Below are positions 14,400 through 21,756 of a stretch of DNA of 23,945 nt, one piece after another. Every line of letters starts with the position of its first letter. Position 1 is the first letter of the stretch. Below the pieces are notes generated by a model, which saw only the letters and a program-made list of their open reading frames with translations, was not told where the DNA came from and made no database searches. This DNA comes from a virus. The stretch covers positions 1 to 23,945 of the IMG/VR virus record IMGVR_UViG_3300031877_000010; one strand, given 5' to 3'. Both the position numbers and the translations under genes were made by a program.

Positions 14400-14547
14400 A
14401 ATTCTGGGATTGAGGGGGTCGTCATTATGGCTCCTCGAAGTGGACTATCAACTCGTCATGGATGCATTAGAAAAAGCGTCAACTGGACAAGAGGAGACGA
14501 CGGAAGAGAAAATTAGGAAGATGAAGGAATGGCATCGCCAGAAGTAA
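14329..14547 (+). CDS. Tail chaperone downstream half, reached by +1 frameshift
   Basis: This open frame, one base ahead of the chaperone gene, continues past its stop: AKIKDPTLQKATQLAMAIQKRPSEILGL, then WLLEVDYQLVMDALEKASTGQEETTEEKIRKMKEWHRQK. It has no good start of its own; ATG 14287 lies inside the upstream gene without a ribosome-binding site. Joining 14061-14327 to 14329-14547 gives about 161 residues, an expected size for a fused chaperone (gpGT-like). The zero frame has TTT TTT CGC at the join; a Phe tRNA can slip from TTT to TTC before the CGC codon. Most such shifts in phages are -1, and +1 or -2 forms are rarer. A real or sequencing indel is the alternative. Its 3' end overlaps the tape-measure start. 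Confidence 0.68.
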   Translation, partial: AKIKDPTLQKATQLAMAIQKRPSEILGLRGSSLWLLEVDYQLVMDALEKASTGQEETTEEKIRKMKEWHRQK

Positions 14548-15140
14548 CGATTGGAGTCAACCTCGAAGGTCTTGAAGAGGTTACCGCAGGCTTCAATCAA
14601 ATTGGAGAAGCATCAACTCAAATGGGAAATAAGATAACTCATTCTTCAAGTCAAATAGAGGTAAGCAACAGACGTTTAGCCTTTAGCATGGCAAGCGTAA
14701 TCGCCAACAGCGTGCAATTAACTGACATCATCGGACGCATGTACTCTGGGCAATTGAATCTGGGCAAAGGGGCCCTTCTGCTTGCTATGAATTTTCTTCA
14801 GTTGATCCCAGCCATTACCACAGTAGTCACCGCTATCAAGGCCATGGGCATCGCGTCAGCCATAACACAAGCCATTTCAAGCATGGGCGCCGCCATACCT
14901 TTAATAATCGCAGCAGCCGCAGCAGCTGCAGGCATAGCAATCGCGGCTTACGCCTCATCGGTTCCCAGTTACCAATTTGGCGGTCCAATCTATCAAACTC
15001 GTCCGTATTTGCTTCATGCAGGCGAATATGTTCTGCCGCGGGGCGCTTCGGCCGTAACTATTAATGTTTATGGCGCTGGTTCACCTCGCGAGACAAGCGA
15101 CGTCATCATTGATGCGCTTCGTCGGCAAAGGGTGATTTAA
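14529..15140 (+). CDS. Tape measure protein, very short (203 aa)
   Basis: The N-terminus TIGVNLEGLEEVTAGFNQIGEAS is the usual tape-measure opening. Residues about 76-145 form a highly hydrophobic helical region (LLLAMNFLQLIPAITTVV, then a run of Ala/Ile). The C-terminus FGGPIYQTRPYLLHAGEYVLPRG, then VTINVYGAGSPRE and DVIIDALRR, is the common tape-measure ending. It sits between chaperone and hub genes. Tape measure length sets tail length in siphoviruses and myoviruses at about 0.15 nm per residue, so about 200 residues imply a tail near 30 nm or less, far shorter than typical. Both ends are present, so a large truncation is unlikely unless internal. The ATG overlaps the frameshifted chaperone frame by 19 nt. 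Confidence 0.83.
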   Translation: MASPEVTIGVNLEGLEEVTAGFNQIGEASTQMGNKITHSSSQIEVSNRRLAFSMASVIANSVQLTDIIGRMYSGQLNLGKGALLLAMNFLQLIPAITTVVTAIKAMGIASAITQAISSMGAAIPLIIAAAAAAAGIAIAAYASSVPSYQFGGPIYQTRPYLLHAGEYVLPRGASAVTINVYGAGSPRETSDVIIDALRRQRVI

Positions 15141-17146
15141 TGAGCCAAGTTGCGCCCGCCAAATGTAGAGTAGAAATCTTCCGTGGTCCACCATATTTTT
15201 TCGATGACCACTTCCTAAAATACACATGGGAAACTCAGCAGGCTGTTGCCTACAAGTACGGCGACACTGTTCTCGTTGAAATTTACGTTGGCACATTTGG
15301 CTTGATAATCCATCCTTTTGGAGAGACAATTAACACTAACCCAAATCGCTATCTCATTGTTCGAGTAACAGCCTTAACCGGGGGGTCCTGGTTTGTTCAG
15401 GCAAAATTGGGCGCCACAGTTCAAGTCAGCAAAACCTTCACAGACCTGGGATTAAAAATAATAGACCTCTACACAGAAAAAGGAAGTCATTTTGACTATG
15501 ACCGCGTAACCTTAGGCGTCAATGGTGCAGTATATGATGATGTTACGGCCGATTACTACGCGATATGTAAACAGACTCTCCTTGTTCCAATTGACACCGG
15601 CGACGTTGTTGAACAATTAACCATAACGAAACCCGTTTTATCCCAAGGAATCGGAGGAGCCAAGTTAACTCTGCCTAACTTCGGCGGAGCCCTAAACGGA
15701 GAGATCAACAAGTTTGATAATATCATAATTTGGCTAAGCAGAACTGCGGTTGATCTTGGAAAGCCTGACGCTAAGGTTTTCGGCGGCAAAATCATTAAAA
15801 TGACGAATAGAGCTAATGAATATGGAGCGTTTTTCATAGACCTTGACTGCCACAGCTACGCCCACGAATTAAATGTTCCACCGAGTCTTTTGCAGCAGTC
15901 ATATTCCGCCGTGAATGGGAGGACAATTATTGAAGATGCTTTAGCAGTTGCAAACTACATAACAAAGCATCCCTTGGGTCCCCAATGGTTTGATAGCGGA
16001 GGGGCCTCCGGGAACATGGATGATAGGATTAACAGTACGCATGATGTTGAATACGACGAAGTTCTACCTATGACCGTTATTCAGGAAATTTTGGATAAGG
16101 CAAGCAATCCTAATGCGGTGAAAGGATTTGACATTTATGAGATGCCGAGCGGTGTTTTAGTTGGGCACCTGCGTAACAGTCTGGATTTTACCAGCCAAAA
16201 TTCAATTACGCCAGAATCATACAATAAAGATGACGATATCCACCGTGTAAGGAATAAATTCAAGGTTTATGGCGCCGCTGCTAAACCTAATCCTTCTGAT
16301 CGTAAAGCATGGAACCAAACCGTAGACAACTGGGCGGGAATTAACGGCTTCGGATTAACCGTCTATGATGATGGCACAAATAAATGGATACAAGTCAACG
16401 GAAACGGATCATATACTGAGATTGGGCTTAGACGTACAAACATTGGGACCCTGAAAGCAAAATTTGAGGCCGGCTACAAAGAATTCGCGTTAGTATGGTT
16501 CGCCGACTGTAATATTGATCGTGTTGACCAGGTCATTTTTAATATTCTTTGTCCAGATACGAGTAATTACTTTAAGTTGGTGGATACGGAGGGAAGAACC
16601 TATAGTACAAATTCCGAGCGAATTACAATCGGCCCGAAAAGCAATTTAGCATGGACGTCAGTCGGAAACCCAAGCTGGGATAATATTCAAGGATTTGAGA
16701 TAAGAGTTATTCTTGACGTCGCATGGGCTTCGGGAGACCATTTTCGGGTTACTGCCGTACATTTCGACAAAGCCCGCTTCAGCTATGAAACTGCAAACTC
16801 AGAGGCTCAAGACAGCATAAACAAATATGGAGTGCGCAGAGACGAACCTACTGTTGACGAAACACTTCAGAGCGACACGGAATGCGAAACCAAAGCCAAA
16901 TCAATGCTTGACCCAGTTAAAGACCCAGTGGTTTCCATACCTGACGTTGTTATTGACGGAGATTATTACAATGGTGGCGACCGACAGAGAATCATTGTTC
17001 CCAACGACAATATTGACACTTACCTCCGCATAATTCAAGTTCAACATCAAGTTGTGGGACCTACCTGGGACAGTATTCTTCGACTTTCGTTTGAACCAGA
17101 AGTTATTGATTATGTGTTCCGAAAATTGAAGGAGGCAATTGGGTGA
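15140..17146 (+). CDS. Tail hub/baseplate protein with inserted beta-sandwich
   Basis: A 668-residue protein that would sit at the tail tip. Residues about 1-180 form two beta domains with a first piece resembling distal-tail-type beta sandwiches (VEIYVGTFGLIIHP). From about 150 to 385 (IDTGDVVEQLTITKPVLSQGIGGAKLTLPNF, RVRNKFKVYGAAA) the pattern resembles gp27/gp44-like hub proteins. Residues about 390-550 are an inserted jelly-roll-like domain (WAGINGFGLTVYDDGTNKWIQ, FALVWFADCNIDRVDQVIF), which may bind carbohydrate. The hub resumes at NKYGVRRDEPTVDETLQSDTECETKAKSML and ends with GGDRQRIIVPNDNIDTYLRIIQVQH. It starts at ATG 15140 overlapping the tape-measure stop (TAATG). Confidence 0.85.
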   Translation: MSQVAPAKCRVEIFRGPPYFFDDHFLKYTWETQQAVAYKYGDTVLVEIYVGTFGLIIHPFGETINTNPNRYLIVRVTALTGGSWFVQAKLGATVQVSKTFTDLGLKIIDLYTEKGSHFDYDRVTLGVNGAVYDDVTADYYAICKQTLLVPIDTGDVVEQLTITKPVLSQGIGGAKLTLPNFGGALNGEINKFDNIIIWLSRTAVDLGKPDAKVFGGKIIKMTNRANEYGAFFIDLDCHSYAHELNVPPSLLQQSYSAVNGRTIIEDALAVANYITKHPLGPQWFDSGGASGNMDDRINSTHDVEYDEVLPMTVIQEILDKASNPNAVKGFDIYEMPSGVLVGHLRNSLDFTSQNSITPESYNKDDDIHRVRNKFKVYGAAAKPNPSDRKAWNQTVDNWAGINGFGLTVYDDGTNKWIQVNGNGSYTEIGLRRTNIGTLKAKFEAGYKEFALVWFADCNIDRVDQVIFNILCPDTSNYFKLVDTEGRTYSTNSERITIGPKSNLAWTSVGNPSWDNIQGFEIRVILDVAWASGDHFRVTAVHFDKARFSYETANSEAQDSINKYGVRRDEPTVDETLQSDTECETKAKSMLDPVKDPVVSIPDVVIDGDYYNGGDRQRIIVPNDNIDTYLRIIQVQHQVVGPTWDSILRLSFEPEVIDYVFRKLKEAIG

Positions 17147-17472
17147 ACATGGTAACGCTTAGAAAAGGCTTTGTCATTTGCTTCTTTTGTGTTTTGGCGA
17201 GTTTACTTGTGGCTTTAGGCTTCAACACGCTTGACTGGATCGTCTGGACCCATACATCTCCTTCGCAAATTTGGATGATGGCCCCCTGGCTCATCTTGCC
17301 AATCTGGTGGGCCTACTTGCTATGTGGCATTCTACCCTTATTCATCGGCGGACTTTTAGCCGGCGCAGCCATAGGATTAGTGAGTTCAGAGACAAAAACT
17401 GCAGTTCAAACCGTTTATTGTCGTCTGCGTCGTCTGCGACGTTTAAGGAGGGAGGCAAACGAGATCAGTTAA
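17143..17472 (+). CDS. Small membrane protein, holin-like
   Basis: A 109-residue protein from GTG 17143, which overlaps the hub stop (GTGA) and has GGAGG 8 nt upstream. Three hydrophobic segments are visible: about 10-29 (FVICFFCVLASLLVALGF), about 44-60 (WMMAPWLILPIWWAYLL) and about 62-85 (GILPLFIGGLLAGAAIGLV). The C-terminus is an Arg-rich repeat (RLRRLRRLRRE) that would be cytoplasmic. Placement after the tail genes and before the terminase, with another two-TM protein nearby, fits a lysis or membrane-disruption role such as a holin, but no family match supports this. It may instead be a membrane protein acting in assembly or egress. Confidence 0.75.
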   Translation: MNMVTLRKGFVICFFCVLASLLVALGFNTLDWIVWTHTSPSQIWMMAPWLILPIWWAYLLCGILPLFIGGLLAGAAIGLVSSETKTAVQTVYCRLRRLRRLRREANEIS

Positions 17473-17482
17473 GGTTGAGGAG

Positions 17483-17827
17483 TTGAAGAAGGGCGACCTC
17501 ATTCTGGTGCGTTGGAATGACGCCAGCGAGTTCAGGGCTTCTCTTAATCAGCATGTGCAGCAGCCAAGCGTTCACGTTAAGGACTGGGGCGTCTTTTTAG
17601 GCGTTACAGGCAAAAAACGTAGGCATATCGTTATCGGTAAGGATGTTGTTGAGTTGTTCAATGAGTGGAGCGCGGCGAGGATCCCCCTGGAACTTGTTAA
17701 CAACATTGTTTTAGTTATGAAGGGCAGGGAACTATCTAAAGTTTTAACTGAAATTCAACTTTTGACGAGGCGAGTGAGGTTGAGACGATTGAGGTTTGAT
17801 AGATATGCGAGGATTCAGATGGCTTAA
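17483..17827 (+). CDS. Conserved-looking protein of unknown function, SH3-like
   Basis: A 114-residue protein from TTG 17483, preceded by AAGG at 8 nt and GAGGAG directly adjacent. The first two thirds, KKGDLILVRWNDASEF, then VHVKDWGVFLGVTGKKRRHIVIGKDVVEL, and RIPLELVNNIVLVMKG, have the strand spacing of a small SH3-like beta barrel. The end (LTEIQLLTRRVRLRRLRFDRYARIQ) is a basic helix with the same RxRRLR wording as the previous gene's C-terminus. It has no cysteine or membrane segment. I do not recognise a function. The basic tail suggests contact with nucleic acid or an acidic surface. The gene overlaps the next by 23 nt. Confidence 0.78.
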   Translation: MKKGDLILVRWNDASEFRASLNQHVQQPSVHVKDWGVFLGVTGKKRRHIVIGKDVVELFNEWSAARIPLELVNNIVLVMKGRELSKVLTEIQLLTRRVRLRRLRFDRYARIQMA

Positions 17828-18083
17828 GAGGGCTTTGACAAAACGGGTTACTACGTACATAGGGGAAGGGGATATACGTAGTAAAAAAGTCCGAATGAAA
17901 GAAGTCCCTCCGAGTGAGCGCCTAATTTTAGGTGTGTCCTTCGCCATTGCCTCTCTGCTATGCCTCACAGCCCTCGAAATAGCCTATATGGTCGTAGTAA
18001 AGTCCTTCTCGAGCGAAATTTTCGCTGCAATCACACTTGTGATCGGCACTATTTTAGGCAGTTTCTTCGGAGCGAAAGCATAA
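17805..18083 (+). CDS. Two-TM membrane protein, holin-like
   Basis: A 92-residue protein. ATG 17805 is chosen because GAGG lies 10 nt upstream; TTG 17796 is in frame but too close to that site. The N-terminal 40 residues are basic (MRGFRWLKRALTKR), followed by two hydrophobic helices at about 42-65 (LILGVSFAIASLLCLTALEI) and about 70-88 (IFAAITLVIGTILGSFFGAK). The Gly-rich ending IGTILGSFFGA is seen in small two-helix phage holin-like proteins. The position, just before the terminase pair, and the partner membrane gene at 17143 support a membrane role in lysis or release. No match proves this. Confidence 0.75.
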   Translation: MRGFRWLKRALTKRVTTYIGEGDIRSKKVRMKEVPPSERLILGVSFAIASLLCLTALEIAYMVVVKSFSSEIFAAITLVIGTILGSFFGAKA

Positions 18084-18406
18084 TGACAATGAAAAAGCGT
18101 GATTCACGAGGGCCCCCCGTACCCCCCGAGGGAGGGGGGAGGGGTATAGAGGACTTGATCAAAATAGAATGGGAAATCATGGAAGATCTAAGGGATTTAG
18201 CCTTAAAAGCAAAGGATGAAAGATTAAAAGCCCTTCATTATCAAAATCTTTCAAGCCACGCCCGAACCTTAGCCTATCTTATTGGTCAATGCGGAGGAGG
18301 CATTAAGGAAGGTCAGGATTTGGCTAAACTTTTGGCGCGAATCAATAGGAAAGCACGTAAGTTTGTGAGGGATATCCGTCGTGGAAAAATCGTTACGGCG
18401 GCTTAG
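18083..18406 (+). CDS. Small terminase subunit candidate
   Basis: A 107-residue, strongly helical protein encoded directly before, and overlapping by 26 nt, the large terminase. ATG 18083 shares a base with the previous stop (TAATG); ATG 18089 is an alternative. A Pro/Gly-rich N-terminus (PPVPPEGGGRG) precedes helices IEDLIKIEWEIMEDLRDLALKAKDERLKALHYQNLSSHARTLAYLIG and GQDLAKLLARINRKARKFVRDIRR. Small terminases recognise viral DNA and are often short, helical and just upstream of the large subunit, but have little sequence identity. No clear helix-turn-helix is visible. The assignment rests on position and helical content. Confidence 0.72.
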   Translation: MTMKKRDSRGPPVPPEGGGRGIEDLIKIEWEIMEDLRDLALKAKDERLKALHYQNLSSHARTLAYLIGQCGGGIKEGQDLAKLLARINRKARKFVRDIRRGKIVTAA

Positions 18407-19661
18407 AGATGACCCCGTGTTCTTCGCTAAAACTTTCATGGATTTTGAGCCCTTCGATTACCAGAAAAAATTGCTGCTGGACTCCAGCCCGAGAATTGTA
18501 AGTTGCATGGGCCGTCAAACGGGAAAAACTACGACTATTGCTGTTAAGGCTATTCATTTTGCTTGGACCCACCCCAAAACCACTACATTGATCACAAGTC
18601 CTTCGTTAAGACAAAGTATGATCATGTTCGACCGCATCTTAAGTTTCATTTATGCTAACTCCTATCTGCCAAAAAGTGTGGTCCGCAAAACCCGCACCAT
18701 AATTCAATTGAGCAACGGCAGCCAGATCGTAGCCCTGCCCTGCAGCCAAAATTTACTACGTGGATACACCGCAAACCTGATTATAGCGGATGAATGCGCC
18801 TTCATGCCCGAAGAAGTGATCACGCAGGTTATTTTTCCCATGCTTAGCACAACCCAGGGATCCGCCATTTTCCTAAGCACGCCTTGGGGTAAAGACCACT
18901 TCTTTTACCGGGCCTTTATGGATCCTAATTATAGCGTGCACCGTGTCAGAAGCGAGGAATGCCCCCTAATCACAAAGGAATTTCTCGAAGAAATGCAGAG
19001 GAACATGACGGAAGACGCTTTTACCCGCGAATATCTGGCCGAGTTTAGCGAGGCGGCGAGCTGCTACCTTCCTCAGGACCTCATTCGCAGCTGCGTGGAT
19101 CCAGAGCTTGAATTTATGCCCAGCCTGGAAGTAGACGTCCCCTCAGGCGAATATTATGGGGGCGTCGATTTTGGCAAACTGGAAGACTATAGCGTCCTTT
19201 CAGTATTAAAACGCGAAGGAGACATTCTTAAATTGCTTCATCTTCGCGAGTTTCCAATCGGAACCCCCTATAGTAACGTGATAGGCTACTCAGTGAAAGC
19301 TAATCAAAAATTCAAATTCCGAAAAATGCAAGTCGACCAGACGGGAGTCGGCGAGCCTGTGCTCGAAGAATTGAAGGCTCAGGGCGTGCCTGCCGAAGGC
19401 TTAACTTTCACCATAAAAACCAAAGAAGAACTGCTCAGCTGCTTAAAAATTGCCATGGAACAGAAACGCCTCAAAATGCCCTATGACCGGCGCCTATGCG
19501 AACAGATCAACGAGCAGCAATACGCCTACAGCAAAAGCGGTCATCTACAATTCAGCCATCCTCAAGGTAGCCATGATGATATGTTATGGTCTCTGGCGCT
19601 TGCGGTTTATATTGCAACGATGGGAAGGGAGGAGCCCAGCCATTTAGTGAGGGCCTACTAA
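18381..19661 (+). CDS. terL: Terminase large subunit (ATPase and nuclease)
   Basis: A 426-residue packaging motor. The N-terminal ATPase has an adenine-motif-like DYQKKLL (about 26-32), Walker A GRQTGKT (44-50) and Walker B LIIADE (133-138), with coupling motif FLSTPWG (164-170). The C-terminal RNase-H-fold nuclease has the acidic residues D263 (GVDFGKLEDYS), D319 (VDQTGVGE) and D399/D400 (SHDDMLWSLALAV). It pumps DNA into the prohead through the portal and cuts concatemers. The GTG start at 18381 lies in the small subunit gene, and the stop is one base before the next ATG. The length is near the usual 420-550 for this family, so it is complete. Confidence 0.95.
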   Translation: MEKSLRRLRDDPVFFAKTFMDFEPFDYQKKLLLDSSPRIVSCMGRQTGKTTTIAVKAIHFAWTHPKTTTLITSPSLRQSMIMFDRILSFIYANSYLPKSVVRKTRTIIQLSNGSQIVALPCSQNLLRGYTANLIIADECAFMPEEVITQVIFPMLSTTQGSAIFLSTPWGKDHFFYRAFMDPNYSVHRVRSEECPLITKEFLEEMQRNMTEDAFTREYLAEFSEAASCYLPQDLIRSCVDPELEFMPSLEVDVPSGEYYGGVDFGKLEDYSVLSVLKREGDILKLLHLREFPIGTPYSNVIGYSVKANQKFKFRKMQVDQTGVGEPVLEELKAQGVPAEGLTFTIKTKEELLSCLKIAMEQKRLKMPYDRRLCEQINEQQYAYSKSGHLQFSHPQGSHDDMLWSLALAVYIATMGREEPSHLVRAY

Positions 19662-19662
19662 A

Positions 19663-21165
19663 ATGCGTGAGTTTTTTCGTGTTAAGAAGATCACTCGGAA
19701 GTGGGACCGGTCCACTGGCAAATTTCATTATGATATCCGATTTAAGACACGAACCGAGGTTACGCCCAGAACCGTAGCGGTGGCTGAGGCTTTCGGTTTA
19801 GGTGTTGACGAATACCAGGAGCACATAATCTACGACAACGTGGAGTTAAAAATCGGCCCTCAAGACATTGTTTACATCACGGGGGAGTCAGGTTCAGGTA
19901 AAAGCGTTTTGCTAAAGGCTTTAGAAAAGGACCTGGGCGATCAAGCTATAAACATCGGTAACGTCACCGATGGAGTTACTGATGGAGAGAAACCATTAAT
20001 TGACACTATTGGCGAGACTATGGAAGAAGGCCTCGAGCTCCTTTCCCGCGTAGGCTTAAATGATGCCTTTCTCTTTGTGAGGCGTTATAGCGAGCTTTCC
20101 GATGGACAGAAATACCGTTATCGAATAGCTAAGTTGATTGAGAGCGGCAGGCAGTTTTGGGTTATGGATGAATTCTGCGCCACGTTGGACCGGGATACAG
20201 CTAAAATTGTTGCTTTCAATGTGCAGAAGCTGGCTCGGCGCTATGGGAAAGCTGTTCTGGCTGCCACAACTCACACTGATTTATTTGAGGACCTATATCC
20301 TTCCGTGCACATTCACAAACGTTTCGGAAAGGAGATCCATGTGGATTACTATCCCAATGAATCAGCTGAAAAGTGCAGCCTAACTAAAGAAATGCACCTT
20401 GTAAAAGCCTCTCTAAAAGACTATAAAACGCTTGCTCACTTTCATTACCGAGACTCTAAAGGCATTCCCGTAGTGCAGAAAGTCTTCGCTTTAAAACGTG
20501 AAGAAGAAACCGTTGGCGTAATTGTTTACAAGTCTCCTGGAGTGATGGCTTTAGGTCGATCCTTAGTCTCAGGCCGCAAAATCGAATTAAATGAATTGAA
20601 TAAGGATTGGACCCTAATCGCTCGAGTTGTCATCCATCCAAAATACCGCACCATAGGCTTAGGCGCCAAAATAGTGAAGGATACGCTCTTCAAATGCGGA
20701 AGGCCATATGTTGAGAGCATCGCAGTTATGGCCCGCTATAACCCATTTTTCGAACGAGCAGGCATGCAAAAAATAATTGAGAGCACTCCGGACAAGCGGA
20801 TCCTCCAAACCCTCCTCGGCCTCGAGGAAATCGGCTTCGACTTAACCTTCCTCAGCAGCGAAGCCTACAACCTGCATAAACTCCATGCCTCCATGGAGAC
20901 ACGAGAAAAGGTCAAAAAAACGCTACGAGAATTGGGCTGTAAAAGCGGCATCTACCGCAAACGTTTAGCCTCATCCGGCCAAGCCTTCCTAAATAAAAAC
21001 GAATTTGAAATGGTCCTCGAGAAAGCCGACGAAGAGAAACTCGCCAAAATGCTCCGCATACTCAGCTTCCTGGCGCAACCCAAGGTCTATTTATTCTGGA
21101 AAAATGAGCCAGCTATTAGTTTCACACAATTTCTGAGCCAAAATACATTACAAACCATTGCCTAA
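19663..21165 (+). CDS. ABC-type ATPase fused to GNAT acetyltransferase domain
   Basis: A 500-residue soluble protein. The ABC ATPase has Walker A GESGSGKS (74-81), signature LSDGQ (145-149), Walker B FWVMDE (165-170), D-loop ATLD (173-176) and switch His204 (TTHTD). It lacks transmembrane segments, so it is not a transporter. Residues about 245-385 form a GNAT fold: motif A RVVIHPKYRTIGLGAKIV (321-338), with RxxGxG for acetyl-CoA, and the later YNPFFERAGM (359-368). A basic helical C-terminus (about 400-500) follows. It starts one base after the terminase stop, so the two are co-transcribed. The acceptor is unknown; possibilities are nucleobase modification linked to packaging, as in Mom-like phage GNATs, or protein or translation targets. 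Confidence 0.9.
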   Translation: MREFFRVKKITRKWDRSTGKFHYDIRFKTRTEVTPRTVAVAEAFGLGVDEYQEHIIYDNVELKIGPQDIVYITGESGSGKSVLLKALEKDLGDQAINIGNVTDGVTDGEKPLIDTIGETMEEGLELLSRVGLNDAFLFVRRYSELSDGQKYRYRIAKLIESGRQFWVMDEFCATLDRDTAKIVAFNVQKLARRYGKAVLAATTHTDLFEDLYPSVHIHKRFGKEIHVDYYPNESAEKCSLTKEMHLVKASLKDYKTLAHFHYRDSKGIPVVQKVFALKREEETVGVIVYKSPGVMALGRSLVSGRKIELNELNKDWTLIARVVIHPKYRTIGLGAKIVKDTLFKCGRPYVESIAVMARYNPFFERAGMQKIIESTPDKRILQTLLGLEEIGFDLTFLSSEAYNLHKLHASMETREKVKKTLRELGCKSGIYRKRLASSGQAFLNKNEFEMVLEKADEEKLAKMLRILSFLAQPKVYLFWKNEPAISFTQFLSQNTLQTIA

Positions 21166-21218
21166 AACTTTCACTTACCTCTCTCTGTCTCCACTTCGCC
21201 ACTATGCGTTGCGACACT

Positions 21219-21229
21219 CAATTTAAAAC
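21219..21229 (+). promoter_or_regulatory. Possible TATA element upstream of 21266 gene
   Basis: CAATTTAAAAC near 21219-21229 lies about 40 nt before ATG 21266, and GGAG lies near 21254. A transcript starting near 21250 would carry the ribosome-binding site in a short leader. It is a plausible but weak promoter; the pyrimidine-rich stretch before it (21175-21195) may end upstream transcription. Confidence 0.3.
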
Positions 21230-21265
21230 CGCCAAAGATCAACGAGCCCTTTTGGAGATGATGGA

Positions 21266-21451
21266 ATGAAAGACTATATTAGAGGAGCCTTTCAAGCCTT
21301 AGCCTGGGTCCGCATGCTACTATCCAACATAAAAGACCTCGCAGATCTGGAGAAAGCACTCGCCCAAATCGACCAAACCTTAGAAACGGTGAGAACAGCA
21401 GCAGCTAAAGACTTCCAACAAGATATACAAACAGAAATCAAAATTCAGTAA
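21266..21451 (+). CDS. Small helical protein (61 aa), unknown
   Basis: A 61-residue protein starting at ATG 21266 behind GGAGATG. It is predicted helical: MKDYIRGAFQALAWVRMLLSN and then DLADLEKALAQIDQTLETVRTAAAKDFQQDIQTE, with heptad-like spacing of Leu and Ile, which suggests a coiled-coil dimer. No enzyme motif, cysteines or membrane segment. It is the last gene of the plus-strand late block and is followed 20 nt later by a strong hairpin. The role is unknown; coding status is supported by its clean start signal and composition. Confidence 0.6.
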   Translation: MKDYIRGAFQALAWVRMLLSNIKDLADLEKALAQIDQTLETVRTAAAKDFQQDIQTEIKIQ

Positions 21452-21471
21452 GGATAGTCGTAGCAACTGAA

Positions 21472-21491
21472 GTGTATACTCAAGTATACAC
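21472..21491 (+). terminator. Hairpin terminator at end of late operon
   Basis: The arms GTGTATACT (21472-21480) and AGTATACAC (21483-21491) are perfect reverse complements with a 2-nt loop, followed by pyrimidine- and T-rich CTCTCTTTTTCTATTT. It lies 20 nt after the last plus-strand stop and before a minus-strand gene. A terminator is the best reading; an operator with the same symmetry is possible. Confidence 0.55.
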
Positions 21492-21519
21492 CTCTCTTTT
21501 TCTATTTGATAAGGCCCTA

Positions 21520-21687
21520 TTAAGTGGAAGCTTCAAGACTTCCCAAAAGAGCGAGGTCTTCCTTTAGTTTCGGCAGCACTTTTTTACCTCGATGACGGAG
21601 CACATGGATGAAATCATTTGGAACACGGTCCTGCAGAAACTTCTTAATTGCCTCCCTCTCCCTTTCAGTGAGAATATACTCCCTCAT
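21520..21687 (-). CDS. Small conserved-looking archaeal protein (55 aa)
   Basis: On the minus strand, ATG 21687 to TAA 21520 encodes a 55-residue protein beginning MREYILTEREREAIKKFL and containing VLRHRGKKVLPKLKEDLALLG. I recall a widespread family of short archaeal proteins starting MREYILTERER with a later LxHRxKKxLPxLKED; the function is unknown. It is basic and helical. A TATA-like element (CTTAAATATT on the minus strand, about 21716-21726) lies about 34 nt upstream, giving a short leader, and there is no strong Shine-Dalgarno. It is alone on its strand, between the late-operon terminator and the inverted-repeat region, and may be a small regulator. Confidence 0.68.
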   Translation of the reverse strand: MREYILTEREREAIKKFLQDRVPNDFIHVLRHRGKKVLPKLKEDLALLGSLEAST

Positions 21688-21715
21688 ACGAACCACAGTC
21701 AGAATGTTGGCATGT

Positions 21716-21726
21716 GAATATTTAAG
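21716..21726 (-). promoter_or_regulatory. TATA-like promoter for minus-strand small gene
   Basis: Read on the minus strand this is CTTAAATATTC, an archaeal TATA-like sequence about 34 nt upstream of ATG 21687. A start about 26 nt downstream would leave a leader of roughly 8 nt. A second AT-rich box (TATAAAAGG on the minus strand near 21746-21754) lies further upstream. Confidence 0.45.
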
Positions 21727-21756
21727 ACTTACTGTGATAGAAGGCCTTTTATACAG

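Noticed and set aside
19663-20400. ABC transporter ATPase
   Set aside because: No transmembrane partner or segment is present and the protein continues into a GNAT domain, so transport is unlikely.
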